Source: Streptomyces barkulensis
GTDB taxonomy: Bacteria > Actinomycetota > Actinomycetes > Streptomycetales > Streptomycetaceae
Length of the DNA stretch: 64,000 nucleotides
Assembly: GCF_002843305.1 (NCBI RefSeq)
Contig: NZ_PGSG01000006.1
Span: 186,001-250,000 of the forward strand
Direction: 5' to 3'
Shown here: piece by piece, positions 1 to 8,345 of the stretch
Numbering within the stretch: position 1 is the first letter of the stretch
How the letters are laid out: every line of letters starts with the position of its first letter
Program-made: the position numbers and the translations under genes
The notes under the pieces: generated by a model
The model's database searches: none
What the model was told of the DNA's origin: nothing
Seen by the model: only the letters and a program-made list of their open reading frames with translations

Positions 1-273
1 GGCCGGGTCGTCGGCACGCTCCAGCTCACCGTCGTCCCCGGGCTGTCGCGGCGCGGCGCCAGCCGTGCGCTCATCGAGGCCGTGCGCGTCCACTCCGGCG
101 AGCGCGGCGGGGGTCTGGGCACCCGGCTGATCGAGTGGGCGATCGAGGAGGCGCGGCGCCTGGGCTGCGCCCTGGTCCAGCTCACCTCCGACGCCACCCG
201 CGCGGAGGCCCACCGCTTCTACGAGCGGCTGGGCTTCACGGCCTCGCACGTGGGGTTCAAGCTGGCGCTCTGA
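1..273 (+). CDS. GNAT-family N-acetyltransferase, C-terminal part (5' end outside window)
   Basis: The reading frame is open from the first base and ends at a TGA at 271-273, so only about the last 90 residues are seen. The visible part has the GNAT acetyl-CoA pyrophosphate loop (GERGGGLGTRLIEWA) followed by the characteristic C-terminal motif AHRFYERLGF. This places the fragment in the Gcn5-related acetyltransferases, which move an acetyl group from acetyl-CoA to an amine. The substrate cannot be told from this fragment. GTG at 82 is an internal valine codon, not the start. A strong terminator hairpin lies just downstream. Confidence 0.88.
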   Translation, partial: GRVVGTLQLTVVPGLSRRGASRALIEAVRVHSGERGGGLGTRLIEWAIEEARRLGCALVQLTSDATRAEAHRFYERLGFTASHVGFKLAL

Positions 274-302
274 GCCCCGCCGGCTCCTTCCGCCGCTAGA
301 CT

Positions 303-354
303 GCGCAAGGCCCGAAGCCGCAACTTCCGCTTGCGACTTCGGGCCTTTGTGCGC
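303..354. terminator. Bidirectional terminator hairpin
   Basis: An 11-bp perfect inverted repeat (AAGGCCCGAAG at 307-317 and CTTCGGGCCTT at 337-347) is flanked by a weaker GCGC pairing. It lies between two convergent genes, the GNAT gene ending at 273 and the minus-strand gene ending at 397. Confidence 0.7.
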
Positions 355-396
355 GGTCGTGCCGCACACACCGGTCGTTGCCGGACGTGCCGGTCG

Positions 397-1395
397 TCAG
401 CGCAGCACCTGGAGCGCCGTCCCCGTGCTCCACGCCTCCAGCAGCGCGCGGTGCACGGCGGTGATGCCGTGGCGGGCCGCGAGGCCGAGTGCGGCGGGGG
501 TGAACGCGGAGGTGGTGACGAACAGGGCCACCTCCGCCTCGAGTTCGAGCTTCGCCATCCCGGCGAACTCCCACATCGCTCCGCTCTCCACGGCCCGGTG
601 CGGCGTGGCGTGCTCGCACCGCACCACCAGCCGCCGCCCATCGGCGGTGTGCCCGACGAGCTCGGTGCTCGGGCCGCTGTCGGAGCCGGTGCTCGTCACG
701 GTGCACCCGTCGCGGCGGCAGAGCCCGGCGACATGGTCCTCGAACTCGCGCCGGCCCATCGTGTCCACGGCCGTCGCCGCTCCTGTGAGTTCCCGATCCT
801 GGAGAGTCCGCTTGACGCGTTCGAGGTCCTCGCGGATCGCGGTCAGCTCCCGGCGCTGCTCGCCGGAGGCGTGGATGAGGTGGTTCAGCATGGGGACGAT
901 GGTCTGGCCGATGAGCCGGCCCGCGGTCTGGGTGCTGATGCGCGTGATGCGCTCGTCCAGGGCGTCGAGGTCGATGTGGAAAAGGTTGTCCACAGGCCGG
1001 GGGCGGGCGGTCCGCTCGGCGTCCAGCAGGTAGGCACGCACCTGACGTGCGACGACGCTGTCGCGCAGCAGCATCGCGACGTTGAGGACGGTGCGCCGGG
1101 AGAAGACCGCGACGGAGCGGGTGCGCGGGGGCAGTCCACAGAGTTGCTTGAAGCAACTCAGTTCCGGGCCTGTCAGGACGCGGTAGCCATTGGCTTCCAG
1201 CTCGTCGCGGTGGTCGTGGACGACGGCACGGATGACGGTCTCCCCCACTTCGAAGTAGGCGGCCACCATCCGCGTCGTGACATGTGCTCCGTCCGGCAGG
1301 ACGGAGAGCGCCTTCACCTTGTCCAGCGCGCCCGTGTGCTCGGCCACGCTCTCGCGCAGTGTCCTCGACTCCAGCAGGACTTCCTCGTTCACCAT
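397..1395 (-). CDS. Degenerate Mrr-like restriction-endonuclease-fold protein with antirepressor-like N-terminus
   Basis: This encodes 332 residues. The ATG at 1395 is chosen because GGAGGAG sits just upstream of it. The N-terminal half (about residues 25-125) resembles the helix-turn-helix or antirepressor-like module often found in Streptomyces proteins annotated as restriction endonuclease. A probable coiled coil follows. The C-terminal 110 residues follow the Mrr fold layout: a GREEFEDHV-like opening, a DGRRLVVRC strand, a LFVTTSAFTPAA strand and a final helix. The catalytic signature is poor. Where Mrr enzymes have Asp and a Q-x-K strand, this protein reads GSDSGPSTE and VVRCEH, so the catalytic lysine seems lost. 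A regulatory, non-nuclease role is inferred. It is divergent from the serine hydrolase gene, across a region with a large palindrome. Confidence 0.75.
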   Translation of the reverse strand: MVNEEVLLESRTLRESVAEHTGALDKVKALSVLPDGAHVTTRMVAAYFEVGETVIRAVVHDHRDELEANGYRVLTGPELSCFKQLCGLPPRTRSVAVFSRRTVLNVAMLLRDSVVARQVRAYLLDAERTARPRPVDNLFHIDLDALDERITRISTQTAGRLIGQTIVPMLNHLIHASGEQRRELTAIREDLERVKRTLQDRELTGAATAVDTMGRREFEDHVAGLCRRDGCTVTSTGSDSGPSTELVGHTADGRRLVVRCEHATPHRAVESGAMWEFAGMAKLELEAEVALFVTTSAFTPAALGLAARHGITAVHRALLEAWSTGTALQVLR

Positions 1396-1515
1396 CACCG
1401 TCTCCTCCGTCCGGGCGTCACCCCGATGGCGCAGCCCCTCACCGGGAGAACGAGGCGAAACGTGTGAAGACACGATCGAATGCCATGAAGGTGTGCGAAG
1501 TTCCACACCAGCGCG

Positions 1516-1562
1516 GACGGCTTGGGACAGGCCTCCTTCAAGGAGTTCTGCCCCAAGCCGTC
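1516..1562. promoter_or_regulatory. 47-bp imperfect palindrome in a divergent intergenic region
   Basis: Two 23-nt arms match at 20 of 23 positions around a single central base. The outer 11 bp (GACGGCTTGGG at 1516-1526, CCCAAGCCGTC at 1552-1562) and the inner CTCCTT/AAGGAG pairs are perfect. It sits between divergent start codons at 1395 and 1661, so an operator is likely, although a hairpin is also possible. A smaller repeat (GGTGTG/CACACC, about 1490-1509) lies to the left. A perfect DnaA box TTGTCCACA occurs at 1571-1579. Confidence 0.5.
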
Positions 1563-1660
1563 GGCGGGAGTTGTCCACACCCCGTGGCGCACCCACCACC
1601 AAGGGGTCGGCGCGGTGGAAAACGCTGGCCCCGGCCGACGCGGCCGGGGAGAGTGGGCGC

Positions 1661-3100
1661 ATGATCGATTCCAGTGCGGACATGGACGGCGAGCTGCTGC
1701 CGGAGACCCGTCGAGCGCTTCTCCACAGGCTGGCCGTCGCCCAGGCCGAGGGCCGGGTGCCGTCGGCGGTCGGGGCCGTGGTGCGGGACGGGCGGACGGT
1801 GTGGACGGGGGTGCGCGGCGGAGCGGTCGGCCCGCCCGGCGCGGTGGGGGAGACGGAGGGCGTGCCGACCGCGGACACCCGGTACCGGATCGGTTCGATC
1901 ACCAAGACGTTCGTCGCCGTGCTGGTGATGCGGCTGTGCGACGAGGGACTGCTGGACCTGTCCGACCCGCTCGGTGAGCATCTGGAGGTGCCCGCCGGGG
2001 CCGGGGAGGAGGTGGCCCGGGCGACGGTCGCCCAGTTGCTGTCCCACTCCGCCGGGCTGGCCGCCGAGCCGCGCGGCCCCTGGTGGGAGCGGACGCCCGG
2101 CGAGCTGCGCCCCGGAGTGGCCGACCTGTTCGGCGAGCGGCCCGTGCGGCATCCGGCCGGGCGGCGGCACCACTACTCCAACCTCGGCTACGCGCTGCTG
2201 GGCTCCCTGGTGGAGCGGCTGCGCGGCGCTCCCTGGTACGACGTGCTGCGCGAGGAGGTGCTCGACCCGCTGGGCATGGGCCGTACGACGCCGCTGCCGC
2301 GGGAGCCGTATGCCCGGGGGTGGGCCGTGCACCCGTGGGCGGACGCGGTGCTGCCCGAGCCGCTCGCGGACACCGGGCTGATGGCGCCGGCCGGGCAGCT
2401 GTGGTCCACGGCCGGGGACCTGTGCCGCTTCGCGGCGTTCCTGGCGGCGGGCGACGAGAGGGTGCTGGGCGTGGAGAGCCTGGCGCGGATGCGGGTGCCG
2501 GCGGTGGCGCCGGAGGCGGAGTCCTGGGACCAGGCGTACGGGCTGGGAATGCAACTGGTGCGCTCCGGCGGGCGGTTGCTGGCCGGGCACACCGGTTCCA
2601 TGCCGGGTTTCCTCGCGGCGGTGTGGACCGCGCCCGGGGAGCGGCTGGCGAGTGTGGCGCTGGTCAACGCGACCTCGGGGCTGCCGGTGGGCGGTCTGGC
2701 GGCCGATCTGCTGGGGATCGTCGCCGAGCGCGAGCCGTCCTTCCCCGAGGCGTGGCGTCCGCGCTCGCAGGACGATCCGGAACTGCTGGCGCTGACCGGG
2801 CCGTGGTACTGGGGACCGTCGGCGTTCGCGCTGCGGGTGTGCGAGGGGCGGGCGCTGGAACTGGTTCCGGTCGGCGGCGCCGGGCGGGCCTCGCGCTTCC
2901 GGCCGGAGGCGGACGGCACCTGGACGGGGCTGGACGGCTACTACGCGGGCGAGACGCTGCGGGTGGTGCGCGGGACGGACGGTGCGGACGGGGAGGTGAC
3001 CCATCTGGATCTGGGCACGTTCGTCCTCACCCGGATCCCGTACGACCCGGAGGCGCCCGTTCCGGGTGGTGTGGACCCGCGGGGGTGGTGTGCGGGGTGA
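1661..3100 (+). CDS. Serine hydrolase, class C beta-lactamase / penicillin-binding protein family
   Basis: This encodes 479 residues. ATG at 1661 is preceded by GGGGAGAG. The family includes class C beta-lactamases, D-Ala-D-Ala carboxypeptidases and esterases acting through an active-site serine. The three signature motifs are present in order: S-x-x-K as SITK near residues 79-82, Y-x-N as YSN near 172, and HTG near 310. A C-terminal domain of about 110 residues resembles the beta-rich tail common in the Streptomyces members. No signal peptide is evident, which argues for a cytoplasmic esterase or peptidase rather than a secreted beta-lactamase. The true substrate is unknown. A strong terminator follows at 3120-3151. 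Confidence 0.88.
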   Translation: MIDSSADMDGELLPETRRALLHRLAVAQAEGRVPSAVGAVVRDGRTVWTGVRGGAVGPPGAVGETEGVPTADTRYRIGSITKTFVAVLVMRLCDEGLLDLSDPLGEHLEVPAGAGEEVARATVAQLLSHSAGLAAEPRGPWWERTPGELRPGVADLFGERPVRHPAGRRHHYSNLGYALLGSLVERLRGAPWYDVLREEVLDPLGMGRTTPLPREPYARGWAVHPWADAVLPEPLADTGLMAPAGQLWSTAGDLCRFAAFLAAGDERVLGVESLARMRVPAVAPEAESWDQAYGLGMQLVRSGGRLLAGHTGSMPGFLAAVWTAPGERLASVALVNATSGLPVGGLAADLLGIVAEREPSFPEAWRPRSQDDPELLALTGPWYWGPSAFALRVCEGRALELVPVGGAGRASRFRPEADGTWTGLDGYYAGETLRVVRGTDGADGEVTHLDLGTFVLTRIPYDPEAPVPGGVDPRGWCAG

Positions 3101-3119
3101 ACTCCGCACCCCGGACCAC

Positions 3120-3151
3120 GGGCCGGGCCGGGCAGGCGCCCGGCCCGGCCC
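3120..3151 (+). terminator. Terminator hairpin after the serine hydrolase gene
   Basis: A perfect 14-bp stem (3120-3133 with 3138-3151) closes a four-base loop 20 bases after the stop codon. There is no U-tract, as is usual for Streptomyces terminators. Confidence 0.75.
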
Positions 3152-3715
3152 GCCGCGTACCGGCCGCCGTTGGCGCGGTGCATATCCCGGAAGCTTCCGG
3201 GTATACGCTTTCGCCGCTTTTCCGGGCGCGTCCGGCAGGAATCCGCAAGTTGGTTGGAAAGTGAGCGGGTCGCTCTGGAAAACTGCGGACAGACCACTAT
3301 CCGCTGCTTTCCGTAACCATGGACGGAAAAGTGAAGATAACGTATGGGGAGTGTGCCGGATCCGGGGCGGCCGGCTCTGCTCGGAGAGGTCTCCGGTCGT
3401 GTCTCCCGCGTCATGGCCGATGGGTGTGGCACATCAATCACCCCTGGTAGGGGTGGTGGTGAGGTTTCTTCCGGCCGCTCCACGCAGGGGGCCCGCGCCG
3501 GGAGCGGGAGCAGCGCAATTCAGCGGGATGGCGGCGCCCGCTGAATTCGGTGGAAGTCCTGCCGGGGCTTGTGTATCGATCGTGCACCGGTATGGTCGAG
3601 ACCGCGTATCGCCGCTCACGCATATCCGCGGCCGATGAAACGGGGGCTCTGCCCAGGTGGTTTCCGCTCTGTAAGTGACCGGACCGATCGGAAGATGTAC
3701 GAGGCGAGACAGACC
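3152..3715. other. Intergenic region with three palindromes upstream of the flavohemoprotein gene
   Basis: No gene is supported in these 560 bases, which are less GC-rich than the surrounding genes. Three inverted repeats stand out. One is a perfect 16-bp palindrome CCCGGAAGCTTCCGGG (3186-3201). The second is ACCCCT-GGT-AGGGGT (3440-3454). The third is an 11-bp repeat with a nine-base loop, AATTCAGCGGG (3517-3527) and CCCGCTGAATT (3537-3547). The region probably holds the promoter and operators of the downstream gene. Confidence 0.45.
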
Positions 3716-5050
3716 ATGGCCACTACGCCGGCGGGCAACGGAACTCCCCAGCGTGCGGCCGGTGGACCGCCCACCGTCGGTGGAGGCGGTGGAGGCGGTG
3801 ACCGGGGCTGGTTCGCGCCGAGGCGGGGGGAGGAGCGCACGGCACCGCCGTCCCGCCCCGGACCCGGACCCGCGCCCGGCCCGGTCCCGGAGTTCACCGC
3901 CAACCCCGGCTACGGGCGGTTCGAACCCTCCCGCGACGCGGAGCTGATACGCCGCGTCCTGGAAGAGGTCGAGCCGGTCTCCCAGGCGCTCACCTCGTAC
4001 TTCTACGCCCTGCTGTTCACCCGGAACCCGGGTGTGCGCACGCTGTTCCCCGCCGCCATGGACGCCCAGCGCGACCGGCTGTTCAAGGCGCTGCTCACCG
4101 CCGCCGGGCTGATCGACGAGCGCCGCGCGCTGATGGGGTACCTCTCCCACCTCGGCCGCGGCCACCGCAAGTACGGCACCGAACCCGGGCACTACCCCGC
4201 CGTCGGCGAGTGCCTGATCGACGCGCTGGCCCGCTACGCCCCGCGCACCTGGGGCCAGGAGGCGGAGGCCGCCTGGGTGCGCGCCTACACGGCCATCTCG
4301 CAGATCATGATCGACGCCGCGGCCGAGGACGCGCGCAAGGCGCCGGCACTGTGGCAGGCCGAGGTGGTCTCGCACGAGATGCGCACCTCCGACATCGCCG
4401 TCATCACCGTCCGGCCCGACCAGCCCTATCCGTTCCTGGCCGGCCAGTACGCCAGTGTCGAGACGCCCTGGTGGCCGAAGGTGTGGCGGCAGTACTCCCT
4501 GGCCTGCGCCCCGCGCTCGGACGGGCTGCTGGTCTTCCACGTCAAGGCGGTGCCCGCGGGCTGGGTCTCGCGCGCGCTCGTCCACCGGGCCCGCCCCGGC
4601 GACGTGCTGCGGCTGGGCGGGCCCGCCGGTTCGATGACGGTGGACCACTCCTGTGGCAACGGCCTGCTCTGCCTGGGCGGCAGCACGGGCATAGCGCCCA
4701 TCAAGGCGCTGGTCGAGGACGTCGCCGGGCACGGCCGCGCCCGCCCGGTGGAGGTGTTCTACGGCGCCCGCAGCGACCTGGACCTGTACGACCTGGACAC
4801 CCTGCGCGAGATGGAGCGGAGGCTTTCGTGGCTGTCGGTCCGCCCGGTGGTCGAGGGGCCGTCGGGCGGGATCACCGGCCGGCTTCCGGACGTGGTACGG
4901 CAGGGCGGGCCGTGGCACGCCTTCGACGGCTATCTGTCCGGTCCGCCGGGGATGATCCGCAGCGGGCTGGACGCGCTGGTGGGGGTGGGGATCCCCTCCG
5001 ACCGGATACGGCACGACTCCCTCGGCGGGCCGGCCGCCCTGCGGAGTTGA
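3716..5050 (+). CDS. Flavohemoprotein-like globin/FAD-NAD reductase (nitric oxide dioxygenase type)
   Basis: This encodes 444 residues. ATG at 3716 is chosen over ATG at 3695 because GAGGCGAG lies at a usable distance. After a Gly/Pro-rich N-terminal stretch of about 65 residues comes a globin domain (about 70-205). Its proximal F8 histidine is near residue 150 (GHRKYGTEPGHY). The reductase part follows, with the flavin motif RQYSLA near 258 and the NAD-binding motif GGSTGIAPIKAL near 320. Members oxidise NO to nitrate, or act as globin-coupled reductases. It probably forms a transcription unit with the PPOX gene 88 bases downstream. NO or redox control is plausible, but no NsrR-type site was recognised upstream. 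Confidence 0.85.
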   Translation: MATTPAGNGTPQRAAGGPPTVGGGGGGGDRGWFAPRRGEERTAPPSRPGPGPAPGPVPEFTANPGYGRFEPSRDAELIRRVLEEVEPVSQALTSYFYALLFTRNPGVRTLFPAAMDAQRDRLFKALLTAAGLIDERRALMGYLSHLGRGHRKYGTEPGHYPAVGECLIDALARYAPRTWGQEAEAAWVRAYTAISQIMIDAAAEDARKAPALWQAEVVSHEMRTSDIAVITVRPDQPYPFLAGQYASVETPWWPKVWRQYSLACAPRSDGLLVFHVKAVPAGWVSRALVHRARPGDVLRLGGPAGSMTVDHSCGNGLLCLGGSTGIAPIKALVEDVAGHGRARPVEVFYGARSDLDLYDLDTLREMERRLSWLSVRPVVEGPSGGITGRLPDVVRQGGPWHAFDGYLSGPPGMIRSGLDALVGVGIPSDRIRHDSLGGPAALRS

Positions 5051-5138
5051 GGCCTGCGGGGTCCGCGGCTTCCCGCGAGGGCCGGGAGCGGCGGACGGAC
5101 GAAGCGGACGCGACAGCGAGACAGGACGGAACCACCAC

Positions 5139-6212
5139 GTGAACCACGACGTGGACGCGACGGAAGCGGTCGACGCCACCATGACGCTCAGGACGGTGCG
5201 CCCGGCCCGCACGGTGCCCGTGCCGGACCGTACGGGGCCGGCACGCCCGGCACGGGCGGCACGGGCGGCATGGGCGGTGGACGAGCCGGAGGACACGGCG
5301 CCGGCCGGGCGGCACCGGCAGGCGGCCGGCTTCGCCCCGGCACCCGCACCCGCCCCGGCACCCGCACCCGCACCCGCCCCGGAGCCGGCTCCCGGCCTCG
5401 ACCCCGACCCCGGTCCCGGTCCCGTACGCCCCGGCAGCGACGGCGAGCACGCGATGCAGCAGCGCCTGGGCACGACCGAGCGCGCCGACCGCTTCTACGG
5501 CGAGCAGATGCTCGACCACCTCAACGAGCGGATGCGGGAGTTCATCGGCCGGCAGGAGATGTTCTTCCTGGCCACCGCCGACCGGCACGGCGAGTGCGAC
5601 AACTCCTTCCGCGCCGGCCCGCCCGGCTTCCTGCACGTGATCGACGAGCGGACCCTGGTCTATCCCGAGTACCGGGGCAACGGCGTGCACGCCAGCCTCG
5701 GCAACATCCAGGAGAACCCGCATCTGGGCATCCTGCTGGTCGACTTCTTCCAGGCCCGGATCGGTCTGCACGTCAACGGCCGCGCCGAGATCGTCGAGGA
5801 CGCCGAGCTGCGCCCGGCCCATCCGGACCTGCCGTCCGACTCCGTGCCCGGCCGGCGGGCGCTGGTGTGGGTGCGGGTGACGGTGGAGGAGGCGTACATC
5901 CACTGCGCCAAGCACATCCCGCATCTGCAGCGGGCGCCCAAGGGGACCCCGCGTGACTGGGGCACGGACGACCAGCGGCGCAAGGGCGGGGACTTCTTCG
6001 GGACGGCACAGGCGGCGCGGCGGCGCGGCGGTCCCTCCGTACGGCCGTCGCGCGAGCGTGCCCACCCGGGTGTGCCCGGCGGACCCGCCGGGCACGTGCC
6101 GCCCTCCGACGATCCGGCGGCCTGGCGCGCCCACGCCGAGCAGTTGCTCGACAAGGCCCGGCGGCGCCGGGCGGAGAGCGAACGGACGCCGTTCCGGGAC
6201 TGGTTCGGCTGA
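5139..6212 (+). CDS. Pyridoxamine 5'-phosphate oxidase-family FMN-binding split-barrel protein with Pro/Ala-rich N-terminus
   Basis: This encodes 357 residues. GTG at 5139 is preceded by AGGACGGA. Residues 1-105 are low-complexity, including an alternating Ala-Pro tract of about 20 residues (bases 5338-5398). The folded domain (about 110-280) has the split-barrel pattern of PPOX proteins, such as FLATADRHGECDNSFRAG and GNIQENPHLGILLVDF, which bind FMN or F420. This arrangement resembles the PPOX proteins that accompany flavohemoglobins. The C-terminus is Arg-rich and disordered. Its position right after the flavohemoprotein gene suggests a shared stress response. The exact redox substrate is unknown. 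Confidence 0.82.
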   Translation: MNHDVDATEAVDATMTLRTVRPARTVPVPDRTGPARPARAARAAWAVDEPEDTAPAGRHRQAAGFAPAPAPAPAPAPAPAPEPAPGLDPDPGPGPVRPGSDGEHAMQQRLGTTERADRFYGEQMLDHLNERMREFIGRQEMFFLATADRHGECDNSFRAGPPGFLHVIDERTLVYPEYRGNGVHASLGNIQENPHLGILLVDFFQARIGLHVNGRAEIVEDAELRPAHPDLPSDSVPGRRALVWVRVTVEEAYIHCAKHIPHLQRAPKGTPRDWGTDDQRRKGGDFFGTAQAARRRGGPSVRPSRERAHPGVPGGPAGHVPPSDDPAAWRAHAEQLLDKARRRRAESERTPFRDWFG

Positions 6213-6217
6213 GCGAC

Positions 6218-6296
6218 CCCCGGGTCTCCCGGGTCTCCCGGCTCCGCCGGCTTCCCCCGGCCTTCCCGGACCGGAGACCGGACCGGAGACCGGGAC
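6218..6296. repeat. Short GGTCTCCCGG / CCGGAGACC repeats between convergent genes
   Basis: Direct copies of CCGGGTCTCC on the left and ACCGGAGACC on the right are complementary, so they form an inverted array between the convergent PPOX and Nudix genes. A terminator role is likely but the pairing is imperfect. Confidence 0.4.
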
Positions 6297-6333
6297 GGCT
6301 CCTGGACGTCAGCCGGATGCCGGCCGGACGGTG

Positions 6334-6876
6334 TCAGCCCAGATCCGGGCCCAGCAGGGCGCGTACGCCCTCGATGTTGGCGTCGAGGTAGGCGCGCAGC
6401 GAGGGCGGCACCATCTCCACCGAGGCGATGCCCGCGCGGGTGAAGGGGACGCGGACGACCTCGTACTCGCCGCGCGGCTCCTCGACCTCCGGACCGTGCC
6501 GGCGCGACAGGTCCATCGAGGCCAGCCGGCAGACGAAGAAGAACTGCACCTTCACCGTGCCCCCCGCGGCGTCCACCGCCTCCGCGGCCCGCGGTGCGAC
6601 GACCGCCGCGCCGCTGCCCGCGTCCTCGGCCGGATCGTAGGGGACGGTGTCGACGAAGGCGGGGACCACATCGGTCACCTTCGCCCCCAGCTCCTCGTCC
6701 AGCTCGCGGTGGAGGGCGTCGACGACGGTGGCGTCCCCGGTCTCGACGCCGCCGCCCGGAGTGATCCAGTACGGCTCGCGGCCGGGCTTGGTCCGCTTGA
6801 TCAGGATCATCTCGTCGTCATCGAGCAGAATGGCCCGGGCGGTGCGTTTGACCACGGGGCGCGCGTCGGCGGTCAT
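6334..6876 (-). CDS. NUDIX hydrolase
   Basis: This encodes 180 residues. The frame extends upstream to 6978, but ATG at 6876 begins where the conserved domain begins (TADARPVVKRTARAILLDDD). No clear ribosome site precedes it, so the start is uncertain. The Nudix box GGGVETGDATVVDALHREL-DEELG is recognisable, with the one-residue insertion seen in several actinobacterial relatives. The invariant REL-DEELG core needed for metal-assisted pyrophosphate cleavage is intact. Substrates of this family are nucleoside diphosphates linked to another group; this one cannot be assigned. It is a single gene, read towards the PPOX gene. Confidence 0.85.
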   Translation of the reverse strand: MTADARPVVKRTARAILLDDDEMILIKRTKPGREPYWITPGGGVETGDATVVDALHRELDEELGAKVTDVVPAFVDTVPYDPAEDAGSGAAVVAPRAAEAVDAAGGTVKVQFFFVCRLASMDLSRRHGPEVEEPRGEYEVVRVPFTRAGIASVEMVPPSLRAYLDANIEGVRALLGPDLG

Positions 6877-7028
6877 GGGGGAGATCTGGCCCGCTCGGGG
6901 GTCGGTGAAACCTTCCGGGCCCGGAGGACGGGGCGGCTCCCGGCCCGGCGGGCGGGCACCGGTATGACGACTGGACAATAACGCTCAGTCAACTACCCTT
7001 GACCATGCGCTGTTTACGCGCGTCGCAC

Positions 7029-7069
7029 GGGGCGGCTTGAGGCATGAGGGGGGAGCTTCAAGCCGCCCC
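7029..7069 (-). terminator. Terminator hairpin downstream of the lyase gene
   Basis: A perfect 12-bp inverted repeat (GGGGCGGCTTGA at 7029-7040 and TCAAGCCGCCCC at 7058-7069) lies about 85 bases past the minus-strand lyase stop and upstream of the Nudix gene. Between this hairpin and the lyase stop there is a 20-bp tandem duplication (7077-7096 and 7097-7116, unit beginning ACCGAATCCC). Confidence 0.6.
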
Positions 7070-7154
7070 GCGCCCCACCGAATCCCGCGGAGCCCAACCG
7101 AATCCCACGCAGCCCATCCGCGCGCCTTCACACCCCTTCGCGCCGCCCCGTACG

Positions 7155-8345
7155 TCAGCCGCGCCCGGCTTCGTCCAGCGCCGCCCGGATGTCGGCGACC
7201 AGATCGGCCGCGTCCTCCACACCCACCGACATCCGCACGAAGCCCTCCGGCACCGCGTCCCCGCCCCACCGGCCGCGCCGCTCGGCGGTGGAGCGCACCC
7301 CGCCGAAGCTCGTCGCGTCGTCCACCAGCCGCAGCGCGGCCAGGAACCGCTCGGCGAACCCCTTGTCCGGCAGCGTGAAGGAGACCACGCAGCCGAAGCG
7401 CCGCATCTGCCGCGCCGCCACCGGGTACGCCGGGTCGTCCGCCAGCCCCGGGTGCCGTACGCCGCTCACCTCCGGCCGCTCGCGCAGCGCCTCGGCGACG
7501 GCGAGCGCGTTCGCGGCCTGCCGCCCGGCGCGCAGCTCCAGGGTGGCCAGGGAGCGGTGCGCCAGCCACGCCTCCACCGGCCCGGGGATCGCCCCGACCG
7601 TCTTGCGCCACAGCCGAACCGACGCCGTCAGCTCCGGATCGCGGCACGTCACATAGCCCAGCAGCACGTCACCGTGGCCGGTCAGCGCCTTGGTGCCGCT
7701 GGCCACCGCGTAGTCGGCGCCCAGCTCCAGCGGGCGCTGGCCCAGCGGGGTGGCCAGGGTGTTGTCCACGGCGACCAGCGCGCCGCGCTCGTGGGCGGCG
7801 TCGGCCAGGCGGCGGATGTCGCACACGTCCAGGCCGGGGTTGGAGGGGGACTCGATCCACAGCAGCGCCGCCCCGTCCAGGGCGTCGAGCTGCGCGTCGC
7901 CGCCGGTGGGCGCGGTGCGCACCTCCACTCCCCAGCCCTCCAGCCGCTCGCGCATCGGAACGAGCAGGTTGTAGCCGTCCGAGGGCAGCACCACCACGTC
8001 GCCGGGCCGCGTCCGCGACAGCAGCACCGCGGAGATCGCGGCCATGCCGGAGGCGAAGACGGTCGTGCGCGCCGTCTCGTCGCCGGGGGCCTCCAGTTCG
8101 CTGATGGCGGTCTCCAGGCCCGTCCAGGTGGGGTTGCCGTCGCGGCCGTAGGAGTAGGGGGCTTGCGCCGGATCGCCGGGCAGGTGGAAGTGCGCGGCCA
8201 GCACCGGGCCCGGCAGCGGCGGCGCGTACGGCTCCTCCTGCGGCAGCCCGGCCCGCACCACCCGCGTTCCGTCGCCGCGCGGCGCCGGCCCGTCCTGCCC
8301 GTCCTGCCCGCCCTGCTCGTTCCGCCCGTCCCGCTCGCGCGTCAT
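7155..8345 (-). CDS. Cystathionine gamma-lyase/synthase-family PLP enzyme (own start inside a longer frame)
   Basis: This encodes 396 residues from ATG at 8345, which is preceded by GACGAGGAGCGGAAC, a good ribosome site. It belongs to the Cys/Met metabolism PLP enzymes (fold type I). The PLP-lysine motif ASGTKALTGHGD is present, together with the substrate-side motif FASGMAAISAVLLSRTRPGD and IESPSNPGLDVCD. Members cleave or form cystathionine in methionine/cysteine interconversion. The frame continues upstream without a stop into the fructosamine-kinase domain, so this protein may be made both alone and as the C-terminus of a fusion. A terminator lies at 7029-7069. Confidence 0.85.
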   Translation of the reverse strand: MTRERDGRNEQGGQDGQDGPAPRGDGTRVVRAGLPQEEPYAPPLPGPVLAAHFHLPGDPAQAPYSYGRDGNPTWTGLETAISELEAPGDETARTTVFASGMAAISAVLLSRTRPGDVVVLPSDGYNLLVPMRERLEGWGVEVRTAPTGGDAQLDALDGAALLWIESPSNPGLDVCDIRRLADAAHERGALVAVDNTLATPLGQRPLELGADYAVASGTKALTGHGDVLLGYVTCRDPELTASVRLWRKTVGAIPGPVEAWLAHRSLATLELRAGRQAANALAVAEALRERPEVSGVRHPGLADDPAYPVAARQMRRFGCVVSFTLPDKGFAERFLAALRLVDDATSFGGVRSTAERRGRWGGDAVPEGFVRMSVGVEDAADLVADIRAALDEAGRG

